Positions 1 through 8,419 of a stretch of 64,000 nt of DNA are shown in pieces. Positions within the stretch are counted from its first letter, which is position 1. Every line of letters begins with the position of its first letter. Origin of the DNA: Aquirufa nivalisilvae (GTDB lineage: Bacteria > Bacteroidota > Bacteroidia > Cytophagales > Spirosomataceae); the NCBI RefSeq assembly GCF_004307455.1, contig NZ_SEWX01000002.1, forward strand, positions 1 to 64,000, read 5' to 3'. Below the pieces are notes generated by a model. It searched no databases and was not told the DNA's origin. It was given only the letters and a program-made list of their open reading frames with translations. The translations under genes and the position numbers were made by a program.

Positions 1-87
1 CACCTCTTCCCATCTCGAACAGAGAAGTTAAGCCCCGCACCGCTGATGATACTGGGATCAAACCCGGGAAAGTAAGTAAGCTCCAAG
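1..87 (+). rRNA. rrf: 5S ribosomal RNA, 3' part (cut by window edge)
   Basis: The first bases match the conserved 5S core: the loop region with CGAACAGAGAAGTTAAG (about 17-33) and the later ACTGGG...CCCGGGAAAGTA segment. The last bases, CTCCAAG at 81-87, would form the 3' side of the terminal stem, so I place the end there. The 5' part lies outside the window. A terminator follows directly, so this is the end of an rRNA operon running in the plus direction. Confidence 0.9.
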
Positions 88-98
88 TTATTATTATC

Positions 99-127
99 AA
101 GCCCGCTAGTCTCTAGTGGGCTTTTTT
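99..127 (+). terminator. Intrinsic terminator after 5S rRNA
   Basis: The arms AGCCCGCTAG (100-109) and CTAGTGGGCT (113-122) pair around a 3-nt loop with one G-U pair. A run of six T follows. It lies 12 nt after the inferred 5S end and should close the rRNA operon. Confidence 0.9.
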
Positions 128-680
128 ATTTACTAGGGATTAGTGTTTAAGTTATTAGGGGAATGTAGAATGAAGAATGTAGAATGATTCCATTTATAAT
201 TTATCATTCACCATTTACCATTAATTAGTGTAGCATTGTTGGAATAAACCTTTTCATGGTCTTTCTTTTTTTCATAAAAAAAGAAACAAAAAAAACAGAA
301 GAAATACGGTTAATCCAAAACGAATTCCGCATGCGCGGAACCGATGTTCACTCCGCATACGGCTTTAATCTTTGACGCCAACGCACACAGCCTATGCGCA
401 TGGTCAAATATCCGCCTTTCGCTTCGCTCATGCTGCGTTCTCATCTTTCGTAGGATTAACCTTTTAAAAAGGGATTAGGGTTTAGTTATAAGGGAAATGT
501 AGAATGTAGAATTATTCCATTTATAATTTATCATTTACAATTTATAATTCACCATTTACCATTCCCTTCCTGCTGCGTTCTCATCTTTCGTAGGATTAAC
601 CTTTTGAATAAGGATTAGGGTTTAGTTATAAGGGAAATGTAGAATGAAGAATGTAGAATTATTCCATTTACAATTTATTA
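128..680. repeat. Non-coding stretch made of short dispersed and tandem repeats
   Basis: No gene is supported here. A unit starting TGCTGCGTTCTCATCTTTCG occurs at 431 and again at 571 (140-bp period). It continues in both copies through GGATTAACCTTTT, GATTAGGGTTTAGTTATAAG and GGAAATGTAGAATG; the second copy has about 9 extra bases near its end. A related, shorter copy of the ATGTAGAATG / ATTTATAATTTATCATTC part lies at about 155-222. GGTTAATCC (308-316) and GGATTAACC (453-461, 593-601) are inverted relative to each other. This looks like dispersed intergenic repeat material after an rRNA operon, not a gene remnant. Confidence 0.7.
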
Positions 681-697
681 TTGCAACAGTGTTGCAA
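681..697. promoter_or_regulatory. Operator-like perfect palindrome 1 (Fur-family style)
   Basis: TTGCAACAGTGTTGCAA is a perfect 8-1-8 inverted repeat. It covers the -33 element of the promoter at 692-721. The spacing with a single central base is typical of Fur-superfamily sites (Fur, Zur, PerR), but which regulator binds cannot be read from the sequence. Confidence 0.7.
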
Positions 698-721
698 TAA
701 TAAATTCTCTTTGTATATTTG
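692..721 (+). promoter_or_regulatory. Bacteroidota-type promoter for the lipoprotein/MerC unit
   Basis: TTG (692-694) lies 19 nt before TATATTTG (714-721), which matches the -7 pattern TAnnTTTG exactly. The predicted transcription start, near 728, falls inside the second palindrome. The two palindromes thus overlap the -33 end and the start site, as expected for a repressed promoter. Confidence 0.75.
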
Positions 722-735
722 CAATAGTATTGCAA
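719..735. promoter_or_regulatory. Operator-like perfect palindrome 2
   Basis: TTGCAATAGTATTGCAA is a perfect 8-1-8 inverted repeat that differs from palindrome 1 only at symmetric positions. The centres are 38 bp apart. It overlaps the last bases of the -7 box and the expected transcription start, 12 nt before the ATG at 747. Confidence 0.7.
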
Positions 736-746
736 AAGATAATCTC

Positions 747-1298
747 ATGAAAAGCAAATTCTTACTAGCGTTGTTTATTGGCCTAGCCCTTTTTTCTTGT
801 AAAAAAGACCCCGTAGTAGAACCCACTGATGATAATGAATTAATTACTACCGTTGAATTACAATTCACTGATAGCAAAAACGTAACTAAAACATTTGCCT
901 TTCAGGATCTTGATGCCAATTCTATTACGCCTCCTGATAAATTTGAATCCATCGTTTTAGATGCAAATGAAAATTATGAAATGGAAGTGAAAGTATATGA
1001 TGAATCTAGAAAACCACGCGTCGATGTGACAAAGAAAATTGAAGAAGATGCAGAAGCTCATTTATTTGTCTTTAAAGTTACACCCGCCTCTCTTTTTTCA
1101 TTAAAAGCGAAAGATAAAGATAAAAATAACCTACCTGTTGGACTTAAGAATACAGGTAAAACCCAAGGTAAAGGTGTAGGTAAACTGCATGTTATACTCA
1201 AACACCAACCTCCAGCTAATGGGAAAAGAGTAAAAAATGGCGATGAAGAAATTGGATCAACTGATATTGATTTGGATTTCAAATTAGAAATTAAGTAA
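747..1298 (+). CDS. Lipoprotein of unknown function, operator-controlled
   Basis: The protein has 183 residues with a lipoprotein signal (lipobox LFSC, Cys18) and should be anchored in a membrane facing the periplasm or surface. The mature part is acidic and then Lys-rich, without a family motif I recognise; it is predicted mostly beta (TTVELQF, EMEVKVYDE). An upstream in-frame ATG at 681 would put 22 odd residues before the signal and would lie inside the operator, so 747 is the better start. The MerC-like gene follows 19 nt later and is probably co-transcribed. The double palindrome upstream suggests metal-dependent repression; a role in metal handling is inference only. Confidence 0.8.
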   Translation: MKSKFLLALFIGLALFSCKKDPVVEPTDDNELITTVELQFTDSKNVTKTFAFQDLDANSITPPDKFESIVLDANENYEMEVKVYDESRKPRVDVTKKIEEDAEAHLFVFKVTPASLFSLKAKDKDKNNLPVGLKNTGKTQGKGVGKLHVILKHQPPANGKRVKNGDEEIGSTDIDLDFKLEIK

Positions 1299-1317
1299 TT
1301 ATTTAACTATCTAAATA

Positions 1318-1716
1318 ATGAAAAGATACAAACATTTATTAGTCATGGAAAAAATGGGCTTATTTTTTTCTATTGCATGTGCTATCCATTGCATGACATT
1401 GCCTATCTTTTTGTTTTTCGCACCTTACATAGCAAGTAGTTTTGCTTTTACTTCCACTTTCGAATGGTTTTTAGTTTCAACTAGCTTTTTGCTTGCTTTT
1501 ATTCTTCTTTTCCAAGACTTTAAAAGACACCGTAAACCTTTACCTATGGTTTACCTCGGACTGGCTGTATTGGTTAAGTTAATAGAAGTAGTTTTGGGTA
1601 ATAATAGCTTCGATTGGGCTTTTGGTTTATTACTTGGAATATTTATTTCCGTAGGATATTGGGTGAATTATAAGCATAAAGTAGCCTGCACTTGTAAAAT
1701 CAAGCGTCAAGCCTAG
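1318..1716 (+). CDS. MerC-domain integral membrane protein
   Basis: This 132-residue protein has about four hydrophobic segments. Near the N-terminus it has the pattern CAIHCMTLP (roughly residues 21-29), the cysteine pair with adjacent histidine typical of the MerC family, and a Cys-containing C-terminal tail (CTCK). MerC proteins are inner-membrane metal uptake proteins first known from mercury operons. Bacteroidota homologues occur without other mer genes, and none are present here. The gene lies 19 nt after the lipoprotein and shares its promoter with two Fur-like palindromes, so uptake of an essential metal such as zinc is a reasonable but unproven role. Confidence 0.8.
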   Translation: MKRYKHLLVMEKMGLFFSIACAIHCMTLPIFLFFAPYIASSFAFTSTFEWFLVSTSFLLAFILLFQDFKRHRKPLPMVYLGLAVLVKLIEVVLGNNSFDWAFGLLLGIFISVGYWVNYKHKVACTCKIKRQA

Positions 1717-1774
1717 CTTTCCTATCCTTTTTTGTATCTTTACAGACTATTGATGATCTAATTTTTTCAAATCT

Positions 1775-3229
1775 GTGAGTACATTTCAATCTACTATTTA
1801 TCAACCAGTTATCGGACTTGAAATCCATGCACAATTGCAAACGGATTCCAAGATATTTGCGAGTGATGCAGTCCGCTTTGGTAGAGATGCTAATACGTTA
1901 ATTTCCCCCATTAGTTTAGGTCATCCAGGTACTCTACCTTTTTTGAATAAGAAAGTAGTGGAGTATGCCATTAAAATGGGAATTGCTATTGGTTCTGAAA
2001 TTAATGAATGGCAGTATTTTGATCGTAAAAATTATTTTTATCCGGATCTTCCTAAAGGGTATCAAATTACTCAAGATAAAACGCCCATTTGCATTGGAGG
2101 AAAAATAAAAGTTAAATTAAAAGCAGAAGAAAAATACATTTCCTTTCATCATATACATTTGGAGGAAGATGCAGGGAAATCCTTGCATGAAGGCGATAAT
2201 CCGTTTAGTTTTATTGATTACAATCGAGCTGGAACACCATTGATTGAAATGGTTACAGATCCTACCTTACATTCATCTGAAGAAGCATTTGCTTTAGTTT
2301 CCGAAGTTCGAAAATTAGTTCGCTACTTAGGAATATGTGATGGTAATATGGAAGAAGGATCTTTACGTGCTGATGTTAACATTTCGTTAAGACCTATCGG
2401 TTCAACTAAACTAGGCACCAAAGTGGAAATCAAAAATATGAATTCCATTCGCAATATTCAGCGTGCCATAGAATTTGAATGTACAAGACAAGCGGCTATG
2501 CTAGATGCAGGAGAAACCATCATTCAAGAAACACGTACTTTTGATGCACATTCTGGAAGAACTTCGAGTATGCGTGTCAAGGAAACCATGAATGATTATC
2601 GCTATTTTCCAGAACCCGATTTAGCCCCTTTACATATAAGTCAAGAATGGATAAATGAAGTGAAATCTACCATGCCTTTATTACCTTGGGAGCAAGAGCA
2701 AGAATTAATGGATCAGTTTGGGCTACCCGTTTATGATGCTCATTTTTTAGCTGATACCAAGGAAATGGCTTTGTATTTCAAAGAAGCGGCAGCTCATTCT
2801 AAATCATATAAGGCCATATCTAATTGGTTAATGGGACCCGTAAAATCCCACATGAATGAAAGCTTATTGCACATTCAAGATTTAGAAATTAGCCCTAAAA
2901 ATTTAGCTGAAATTGTCGATTTAGTTGAACAAGGGGTGGTTACACATAATTTAGCGGCACATCAATTATTTCCACTTTGCTTACAGGAAACAGCAAAGAG
3001 TCCCAAACAATTGGTCGAGGAAAATGGCTGGGGTTTGGCAGATAACAATGATGAGCTGATTAATTTCGTTCAAGAAGTAATTCAGGCCTTTCCTGATAAA
3101 GTAAAAGAATACCATAAAGGTAAAAAAGGCTTAATCGCCCTGTTTATAGGAGAAGTAATGAAAAAATCGAAAGGTAAAGCAGATCCCAAACTCGTAAATC
3201 AGTTAGTCCAAGAAGCTTTGGCACAATAA
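1775..3229 (+). CDS. gatB: Aspartyl/glutamyl-tRNA amidotransferase subunit B
   Basis: GatB (484 residues, normal length) activates the carboxyl group of misacylated Glu-tRNA(Gln) or Asp-tRNA(Asn) in the cytoplasm so that ammonia from GatA can amidate it. Family signatures are clear: VIGLEIHAQL near the N-terminus, YFYPDLPKGYQI, HLEEDAGKS, DYNRAGTPLIE, and a C-terminal YqeY-like helical tail ending with KGKADPKLVNQLV. The start is GTG at 1775; no in-frame ATG lies close by. gatA and gatC are not adjacent, which is common outside Gram-positive bacteria. The TlpA-type gene follows after 9 nt. Confidence 0.97.
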   Translation: MSTFQSTIYQPVIGLEIHAQLQTDSKIFASDAVRFGRDANTLISPISLGHPGTLPFLNKKVVEYAIKMGIAIGSEINEWQYFDRKNYFYPDLPKGYQITQDKTPICIGGKIKVKLKAEEKYISFHHIHLEEDAGKSLHEGDNPFSFIDYNRAGTPLIEMVTDPTLHSSEEAFALVSEVRKLVRYLGICDGNMEEGSLRADVNISLRPIGSTKLGTKVEIKNMNSIRNIQRAIEFECTRQAAMLDAGETIIQETRTFDAHSGRTSSMRVKETMNDYRYFPEPDLAPLHISQEWINEVKSTMPLLPWEQEQELMDQFGLPVYDAHFLADTKEMALYFKEAAAHSKSYKAISNWLMGPVKSHMNESLLHIQDLEISPKNLAEIVDLVEQGVVTHNLAAHQLFPLCLQETAKSPKQLVEENGWGLADNNDELINFVQEVIQAFPDKVKEYHKGKKGLIALFIGEVMKKSKGKADPKLVNQLVQEALAQ

Positions 3230-3238
3230 TCCATAACT

Positions 3239-4351
3239 ATGAATCGAATTTGCGCACTCGCTTTCATCTTACTTTCATTTGCCTTGAAGGCTCAAGAATT
3301 TACCATTCAAGTCAAGGTGAAGCAATTGGTTCCTCAAAGGAAGATTTATTTAGAATTCCTGAATGCTCGTGGTCAAGCCATCAAGATTGATTCTTTAAGT
3401 CCTGATCAAAATAATAGTGGTGTCTTTCGCGGCAAGGTATTGGATAATGGAGGCTTTTATCTGATTAATTTTTATGATATAGCCAATCCTCAGAAGGTCA
3501 TGGTCATCCTAGAGGGGAGTGAAAAGGTAATGGTAGAAGCAGATGGAGTTAATTTGCCCGATAAACCAGGTTCTTACAGTGTTACGGGGGAGTCAATTAA
3601 TATTAAAATGATGAACCAAGTTATGGCCATATCCAAAGGTCTTGAAAAAAAAGTCATTGCTTGGAATGCCGAAATTCAAAAAACTCCAGCCTCTCAAACA
3701 CGGATACAGAAGGAATTTGAAGCAGCTCAAAATCTAGCTTTAAGTCAAATAAAAGCACTTATTCCTCAAATGGGGTCTAATTTAGTAGCACTTTGGACGA
3801 CCAATTTCTTACCAGTAGAAACGGAAATGGCGACTTTGGAAATGATTGCTGAAAAATTTAAGGCAGAAAGACCTAATCATGTTCAGATAAAACCATTTTT
3901 GGAAAATTTGAAACGCTTGAAGGGTGTTAGCGTAGGCTCTGAAGCTCCAGAAATCAGCTTACCTTCTCCTTCTGGAGAAAAAGTAGCTCTATCTTCATTG
4001 AGAGGGAAATATGTATTGATTGATTTTTGGGCTAGTTGGTGTGGTCCATGCCGACGAGAAAACCCCAATGTCATTAAAACATATGCCCGTTTTAAAGATA
4101 AAGGTTTTGAGATTTTTGGAGTAAGTTTAGATCAAGACAAAAGCGCATGGTTGAAGGCCATTGAAACAGATCAGTTAACATGGAAGCATGTGTCAGACTT
4201 ACAATACTGGAATTCTGTTGCAGCTCAAGCCTATCAAGTTTCGGCCATACCTATGACCTTCATGTTGGATAAAGAAGGAAAAGTTATGGCAAAAGGCCTC
4301 AGAGGGGCTAGTTTAGATCAATTTTTGGAAAATCTATTTAAAGGTAAATAA
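3239..4351 (+). CDS. Secreted TlpA/ResA-type thioredoxin-fold protein with N-terminal DUF4369-like domain
   Basis: This 370-residue protein starts with a signal peptide (cut near residue 18). A beta-rich DUF4369-like region (about 20-115), a helical linker and a C-terminal AhpC/TSA-thioredoxin domain (about 230-370) follow. The redox motif is WCGPC with Cys268 and Cys271, and a cis-Pro segment AIPMTF lies later. Such proteins reduce disulfides in the periplasm, often for cytochrome c or outer-membrane protein maturation. It is exported and probably anchored or free in the periplasm. It lies between gatB and proC with short gaps (9 and 3 nt), so co-transcription is likely although the functions are unrelated. 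Confidence 0.9.
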   Translation: MNRICALAFILLSFALKAQEFTIQVKVKQLVPQRKIYLEFLNARGQAIKIDSLSPDQNNSGVFRGKVLDNGGFYLINFYDIANPQKVMVILEGSEKVMVEADGVNLPDKPGSYSVTGESINIKMMNQVMAISKGLEKKVIAWNAEIQKTPASQTRIQKEFEAAQNLALSQIKALIPQMGSNLVALWTTNFLPVETEMATLEMIAEKFKAERPNHVQIKPFLENLKRLKGVSVGSEAPEISLPSPSGEKVALSSLRGKYVLIDFWASWCGPCRRENPNVIKTYARFKDKGFEIFGVSLDQDKSAWLKAIETDQLTWKHVSDLQYWNSVAAQAYQVSAIPMTFMLDKEGKVMAKGLRGASLDQFLENLFKGK

Positions 4352-4354
4352 CAT

Positions 4355-5155
4355 ATGAAAATTGCAATCATAGGTTGTGGAAATATGGGAATGGCTTTCG
4401 CCAATTCATTTATTCAGTATAATTTGGTCAAGAAAGAAGACTTGTTATTGATTGAAAAAAATAAGGAAAGAGGGGATATTCTTCAAGAGCAGAAAGCAGG
4501 GGTGGTAGTCGATACTATTTCAGAAAAAATATCCTCTGTTAATTTAGTTATCCTATCCGTAAAGCCTCAGGACTACCCTTCGGTTTCGGATGAGTTAAAA
4601 CAATATTTACGTCCTGGGCAATTGGTTCTTTCCATTATGGCGGGTATTCCAATTAAAAAGATCCAGGAAAGTCTGTCTTATCCATTAATTATTCGTGCTA
4701 TGCCCAATACACCAGCCTTATTGGGTATGGGTATGACTGCATTTGCATCTGCGCCAGAAGTTGGTTTATCCGACATTCGTTTGGCAGAGAATTTAATCAA
4801 CTCCACTGGTCGGGCAGTATTCCTAGAAGAGGAAAGTCTACTTGATGCCGTTACGGGATTAAGTGGTAGTGGACCAGCTTATTTCTTTTATTTGATTAAA
4901 AACATGATTGATGCAGGTATAGCTATGGGGTTTGACCCATCCATGTCTGCATTATTAGTTAAACAAACCATGCTAGGTTCTTACCACCTCATGCAGACCA
5001 GTGATAAATCCTTGGACGAATTAATTCAGGCGGTTGCTTCTAAAGGAGGAACCACTGAAGCCGCTTTAAAGACCTTTGGTGAAAAAGAAGTTGGACAAGG
5101 ATTACAAAAAGGTATTTTTGCAGCGAGAGATCGTGCTGTGGAATTGGCTAAATAA
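4355..5155 (+). CDS. proC: Pyrroline-5-carboxylate reductase
   Basis: ProC (266 residues) catalyses the last step of proline synthesis, NAD(P)H-dependent reduction of pyrroline-5-carboxylate, in the cytoplasm. The N-terminus has the Rossmann nucleotide loop IIGCGNMGMAFANS. The C-terminal dimer domain has GLSGSGPAYFFY and the conserved KGGTTEAAL signature. Length is normal. It begins 3 nt after the preceding TlpA-type gene and is probably read from the same transcript. No other proline genes are nearby. Confidence 0.96.
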   Translation: MKIAIIGCGNMGMAFANSFIQYNLVKKEDLLLIEKNKERGDILQEQKAGVVVDTISEKISSVNLVILSVKPQDYPSVSDELKQYLRPGQLVLSIMAGIPIKKIQESLSYPLIIRAMPNTPALLGMGMTAFASAPEVGLSDIRLAENLINSTGRAVFLEEESLLDAVTGLSGSGPAYFFYLIKNMIDAGIAMGFDPSMSALLVKQTMLGSYHLMQTSDKSLDELIQAVASKGGTTEAALKTFGEKEVGQGLQKGIFAARDRAVELAK

Positions 5156-5287
5156 ATACTATTTAACGGTTATTTCAAGAATTTATTCAAGTGATATTAT
5201 TCTAAAGGATGATTAATTTAAAAAATTAAGCTTTCTTTATTGCTTAATTTTAAAATTGAAGGGTACTTTTTTATTTCAATAAGTTCT

Positions 5288-6013
5288 ATGAGGGTTGTAA
5301 AGTACCACATAAAAAAACAAGATATTGACATTCAATCAGACTTGTTTTCGGGCATTTATACTATTTTAACACATACCATTGGGCCAAATCTCACATTAGA
5401 TGAAGCATTAGGTGGATCGTTTTGTTATCCAGTTCCTGATGAAGTTTTTATCTGGAGTTTTATGGTTAAAGATAAAATGGTTGGATTCTGCTATTTTACC
5501 ATTTTAACGCATGAAGATTTAGTTATTATCCGACTTACCTTATCGGTAGAGAGAAATTATCGACATATCGTTAAAATGCCATATCATGATTTCCTTTGGG
5601 AAATGATATTCATTAAATTGAAGAACTTGTCGAAAAAGGTTGTCTTCTATTCCAATCCTATCAATCCGATTATTTATTCTGTTATCAGGGAGTATACTAA
5701 AAACTTCTTGCGTTATGAGAATAATGTACCGGGCCAGACAGCAACCATAAACAAGATTTATGATCTATTTGAAATTGAAAGGTATAGCCGTGTCAGAAAG
5801 ACTCCATTTAAGATGGAAGAGACAAGTTTGAATTTTGAGACATTACGACATAAAAATAAGTATGTCAATGATTTTTTAAACCAAAATCCAGACTTTAAAC
5901 AAGGGACTGGTTTGATTACTATGGTGCCTGCTACGGTAGCCAATATGATTTATGCTGTGGTAAAAATGGCAAAGAAGCAATTCAATCCATCGAAATCAAA
6001 ATACAAAAAATAG
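5288..6013 (+). CDS. Protein of unknown function (241 aa)
   Basis: I do not recognise a family with confidence. A TTG start at 5240 is possible, but ATG at 5288 gives MRVVKYHIKK and is preferred. The protein is soluble and mixed alpha/beta. The middle part (DEVFIWSFMVKDKMVGFCYFTIL, then LTLSVERNYRH) is reminiscent of an acetyltransferase-like core, but no acyl-CoA loop can be pointed out. The C-terminus is basic and contains one modestly hydrophobic stretch (TMVPATVANMIYAVV). The gene follows proC after 132 bp and ends 4 bp before the convergent mutL. Confidence 0.7.
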   Translation: MRVVKYHIKKQDIDIQSDLFSGIYTILTHTIGPNLTLDEALGGSFCYPVPDEVFIWSFMVKDKMVGFCYFTILTHEDLVIIRLTLSVERNYRHIVKMPYHDFLWEMIFIKLKNLSKKVVFYSNPINPIIYSVIREYTKNFLRYENNVPGQTATINKIYDLFEIERYSRVRKTPFKMEETSLNFETLRHKNKYVNDFLNQNPDFKQGTGLITMVPATVANMIYAVVKMAKKQFNPSKSKYKK

Positions 6014-6017
6014 TATT

Positions 6018-7871
6018 TTAGTTAAGTAAATCGATAATTTCTTGTGCATGTAAAGCACGACTAATTTGTTCTCCATTGGGAGAAGAATTAGGATTGCTGC
6101 TGGCAAATAATTGTTCGACCAAGGCATTCATTTCCTCAGAAGTCAATTTTTTCTGTTGGTAACGTATAGCTGATCGATTAGCCATGGCCTGTGCTATTTT
6201 TTCATTCCTATGTTTACTTAAATCACTAGCTTCATGTTTTACTTGTTCCAATATCCCTTCCAATAGTGATTGACCATCTTCCTCTCCTAAGCCTGCAGGT
6301 ATTCCCTTGACCCAATATTTGGCTCCATCTTCTAAAGCTAGCTGGAAACCTAAGTACAAAAGGTCCTCTTTGATTTCTTCTAATATCAATTGGTCTGCAG
6401 GACTGATGTGCAATAATTTAGGGAAAAGTAATTGCTGAGATGCTCCATTTTTGCGCTGCAAATGATCCATAAACTGATCATATAAAATACGTTGATAGGC
6501 TCTTTTTTGGTCGATCAAAATAAGACCATTTGACCAGCTTAGTGCCAGGTATTTTTGTAAGATTTGAATGACTTGGAAATTCGAGGAATTGAACTCCGTA
6601 TTTTCTCTTTGGTTGGCCCGACTCTGAATGATGGTTTCTGAACTAGTTGTATGTTGATCAAATAGCGCTGGCTTTACAGTAATTGGGGCTTGTTGTTCAA
6701 ATGCTTGTATATTATCTTGTAATCCTTCGTATAGTTTTTTCCATGCATCTTGTACATTTCTGTTGGAAGAGCTATTGGTGTTGGGAGAAAAATGACTCGA
6801 TCTACTTTGAGAGGATTCTCCTGAAGGATGATGAGGAATGTTAAAATTGACATTGGTATCAAAATCCAAGGAAGGGATTAAATTATGAATACTCAATGTC
6901 TTTCTAACGGCAGCTTGAACAATGGCGTAAATAGACCTTTCGTCGTCGAATTTGATCTCCGTTTTGGTTGGATGAACATTGATGTCGATATGGCTAGGAT
7001 CGATGCTTAGAAACAAGACATAGAAAGGAAAGGAGCCTTCAGGTAATAAGCGTTCATATGCGCTCATTACGGCATGGTTTAAATAAGCATTTTTTATGAA
7101 GCGGTCATTTACGAAGAAAAACTGTTCTCCTCGAGTTTTTTTGGCATGTTCAGGTTTACCTACATAGCCTTTAATGCTGACATAGGAAGTATCTTCTTCA
7201 CAAGAAGCCAATTGTTCTCGGTAGCCTTTCCCAAATAGATCGACAATCCGTTTACCCAATTTTTCGGCAGGAAGTTGATATGTCTCTTGTTCATTCTGAA
7301 CAAAGGAAAATCGGATATGAGGATGGGCTAGGGCCATGTGTTGAAACTCATCAAGGATATGTCGGATTTCAACGGGGTTCGACTTGAGGAAATTTCTACG
7401 AGCAGGGATATTATAGAATAGGTTTTTGACGGTAATAGAAGTTCCAATGGGATGATGTATGCTTTCTTGAGCTTTTAGTACAGAGGCTTCAATTCTAACT
7501 AAAGAGCCTAATTCATCCTGTTCTCTTCGGGTTTTTAATTCTACTTGGGCTACAGAAGCAATGGAGGCCATCGCCTCTCCACGAAAGCCCATCGTTTTGA
7601 TACTGAATAAATCTTCTGCTTTTCTGATTTTGGAGGTAGCATGTCTTTCAAAACACATTCTTGCATCTGTTTCAGACATTCCTGTTCCATTATCAATGAC
7701 TTGAATAATTCCTTTGCCGGCATCTTTAATGATGAGTTGGACATAGGTAGCTTTGGCATCGATAGCATTTTCCATGAGCTCTTTTACCACAGAAGCGGGT
7801 CTTTGTACTACTTCTCCAGCAGCAATTTGGTTTGCTATAGCATCGGGAAGTAGTTGGATCAAATCACGCAT
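6018..7871 (-). CDS. mutL: DNA mismatch repair protein MutL
   Basis: MutL (617 residues from ATG at 7871) couples mismatch recognition by MutS to strand removal. The N-terminal GHKL ATPase is intact: NQIAAGEVV, ELMENAIDA, DNGTGM, MGFRGEAMASI, GTSITVKNLFYN. A longer frame up to 7916 adds 15 residues that do not fit the family start. In the C-terminal dimerisation domain the place of the metal-binding endonuclease motif DQHAxxE is taken by DQKRAYQRILYD (Asp454), and the final CPHGRP-like motif reads SPNGEQ, so nicking activity looks lost. The gene lies 96 nt after rplL behind a terminator, where rpoB would normally start. Confidence 0.95.
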   Translation of the reverse strand: MRDLIQLLPDAIANQIAAGEVVQRPASVVKELMENAIDAKATYVQLIIKDAGKGIIQVIDNGTGMSETDARMCFERHATSKIRKAEDLFSIKTMGFRGEAMASIASVAQVELKTRREQDELGSLVRIEASVLKAQESIHHPIGTSITVKNLFYNIPARRNFLKSNPVEIRHILDEFQHMALAHPHIRFSFVQNEQETYQLPAEKLGKRIVDLFGKGYREQLASCEEDTSYVSIKGYVGKPEHAKKTRGEQFFFVNDRFIKNAYLNHAVMSAYERLLPEGSFPFYVLFLSIDPSHIDINVHPTKTEIKFDDERSIYAIVQAAVRKTLSIHNLIPSLDFDTNVNFNIPHHPSGESSQSRSSHFSPNTNSSSNRNVQDAWKKLYEGLQDNIQAFEQQAPITVKPALFDQHTTSSETIIQSRANQRENTEFNSSNFQVIQILQKYLALSWSNGLILIDQKRAYQRILYDQFMDHLQRKNGASQQLLFPKLLHISPADQLILEEIKEDLLYLGFQLALEDGAKYWVKGIPAGLGEEDGQSLLEGILEQVKHEASDLSKHRNEKIAQAMANRSAIRYQQKKLTSEEMNALVEQLFASSNPNSSPNGEQISRALHAQEIIDLLN

Positions 7872-7914
7872 GTGTCTTGTTTTAGGTAAAAGGCAATTAG
7901 AATTCAAATAAAGC

Positions 7915-7948
7915 AAAAAAAAGGGAATGTTGCCATCCCCTTTTTTTT
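7915..7948 (-). terminator. Intrinsic terminator after rplL
   Basis: On the minus strand an A-rich stem with core GGGGATG / CATTCCC (one G-U pair) encloses GCAA and ends in eight T. It closes the ribosomal protein operon directly after rplL and separates it from mutL. Confidence 0.85.
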
Positions 7949-7966
7949 AAAAAATCAGTGTGTGAA

Positions 7967-8353
7967 TTATTTCAATTCAACTTCAGCACCAGCTTCTTCT
8001 AAAGATTTTTTCAAACCTTCAGCTTCGTCTTTAGATACACCTTCTTTAACAGCTTTCGGTGCAGCATCAACTACATCTTTCGCTTCTTTCAAACCTAAAC
8101 CAGTTAAGTCTTTTACTAATTTAACGATAGCTAATTTGTTAGGACCAGCAGCTTTCAAGACAACATCGAAAGATGTTTTCTCTGCAGGAGCATCAGCACC
8201 GTCACCAGCACCAGCAGCAGGACCTGCAACTACAACAGCACCAGCAGCAGCTGGCTCAATACCGTACTCATCCTTAAGGATAGCAGCTAATTCATTTACT
8301 TCTTTTACAGTTAAGTTCACTAATTGTTCAGCGAACGCTTTTAAATCTGCCAT
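7967..8353 (-). CDS. rplL: 50S ribosomal protein L7/L12
   Basis: This 128-residue acidic stalk protein of the large subunit recruits translation GTPases. The N-terminal dimerisation helix ([20 protein letters not shown]), the Ala/Gly-rich hinge (about 36-55) and the compact C-terminal domain with [20 protein letters not shown] are all present. It is the last gene of rplK-rplA-rplJ-rplL; rplJ ends 66 nt upstream. A strong terminator follows, instead of a short gap to rpoB. Confidence 0.98.
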   Translation of the reverse strand: MADLKAFAEQLVNLTVKEVNELAAILKDEYGIEPAAAGAVVVAGPAAGAGDGADAPAEKTSFDVVLKAAGPNKLAIVKLVKDLTGLGLKEAKDVVDAAPKAVKEGVSKDEAEGLKKSLEEAGAEVELK

Positions 8354-8419
8354 TTTTTGAAAATTTAATTGTTAAGAATTAATTATTTTGTGGGGTTATA
8401 CCCCGGTAATATCAGGTAA

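Noticed and set aside
141-680. CRISPR array
   Set aside because: Repeats are long (about 100 bp), only two to three, and without regular unique spacers.
681-746. Upstream in-frame extension of the lipoprotein gene beginning at 681
   Set aside because: It lies inside the operator and promoter, precedes the signal peptide with Cys/Asn-rich residues and would abolish the lipoprotein start at 747.
1318-1716. Mercury resistance operon
   Set aside because: No merA, merR, merT or merP nearby; only the MerC-like fold is present.
7962-8360. Long plus-strand open frame, 132 codons, over rplL
   Set aside because: It is the antisense shadow of the Ala/Lys-rich rplL gene.
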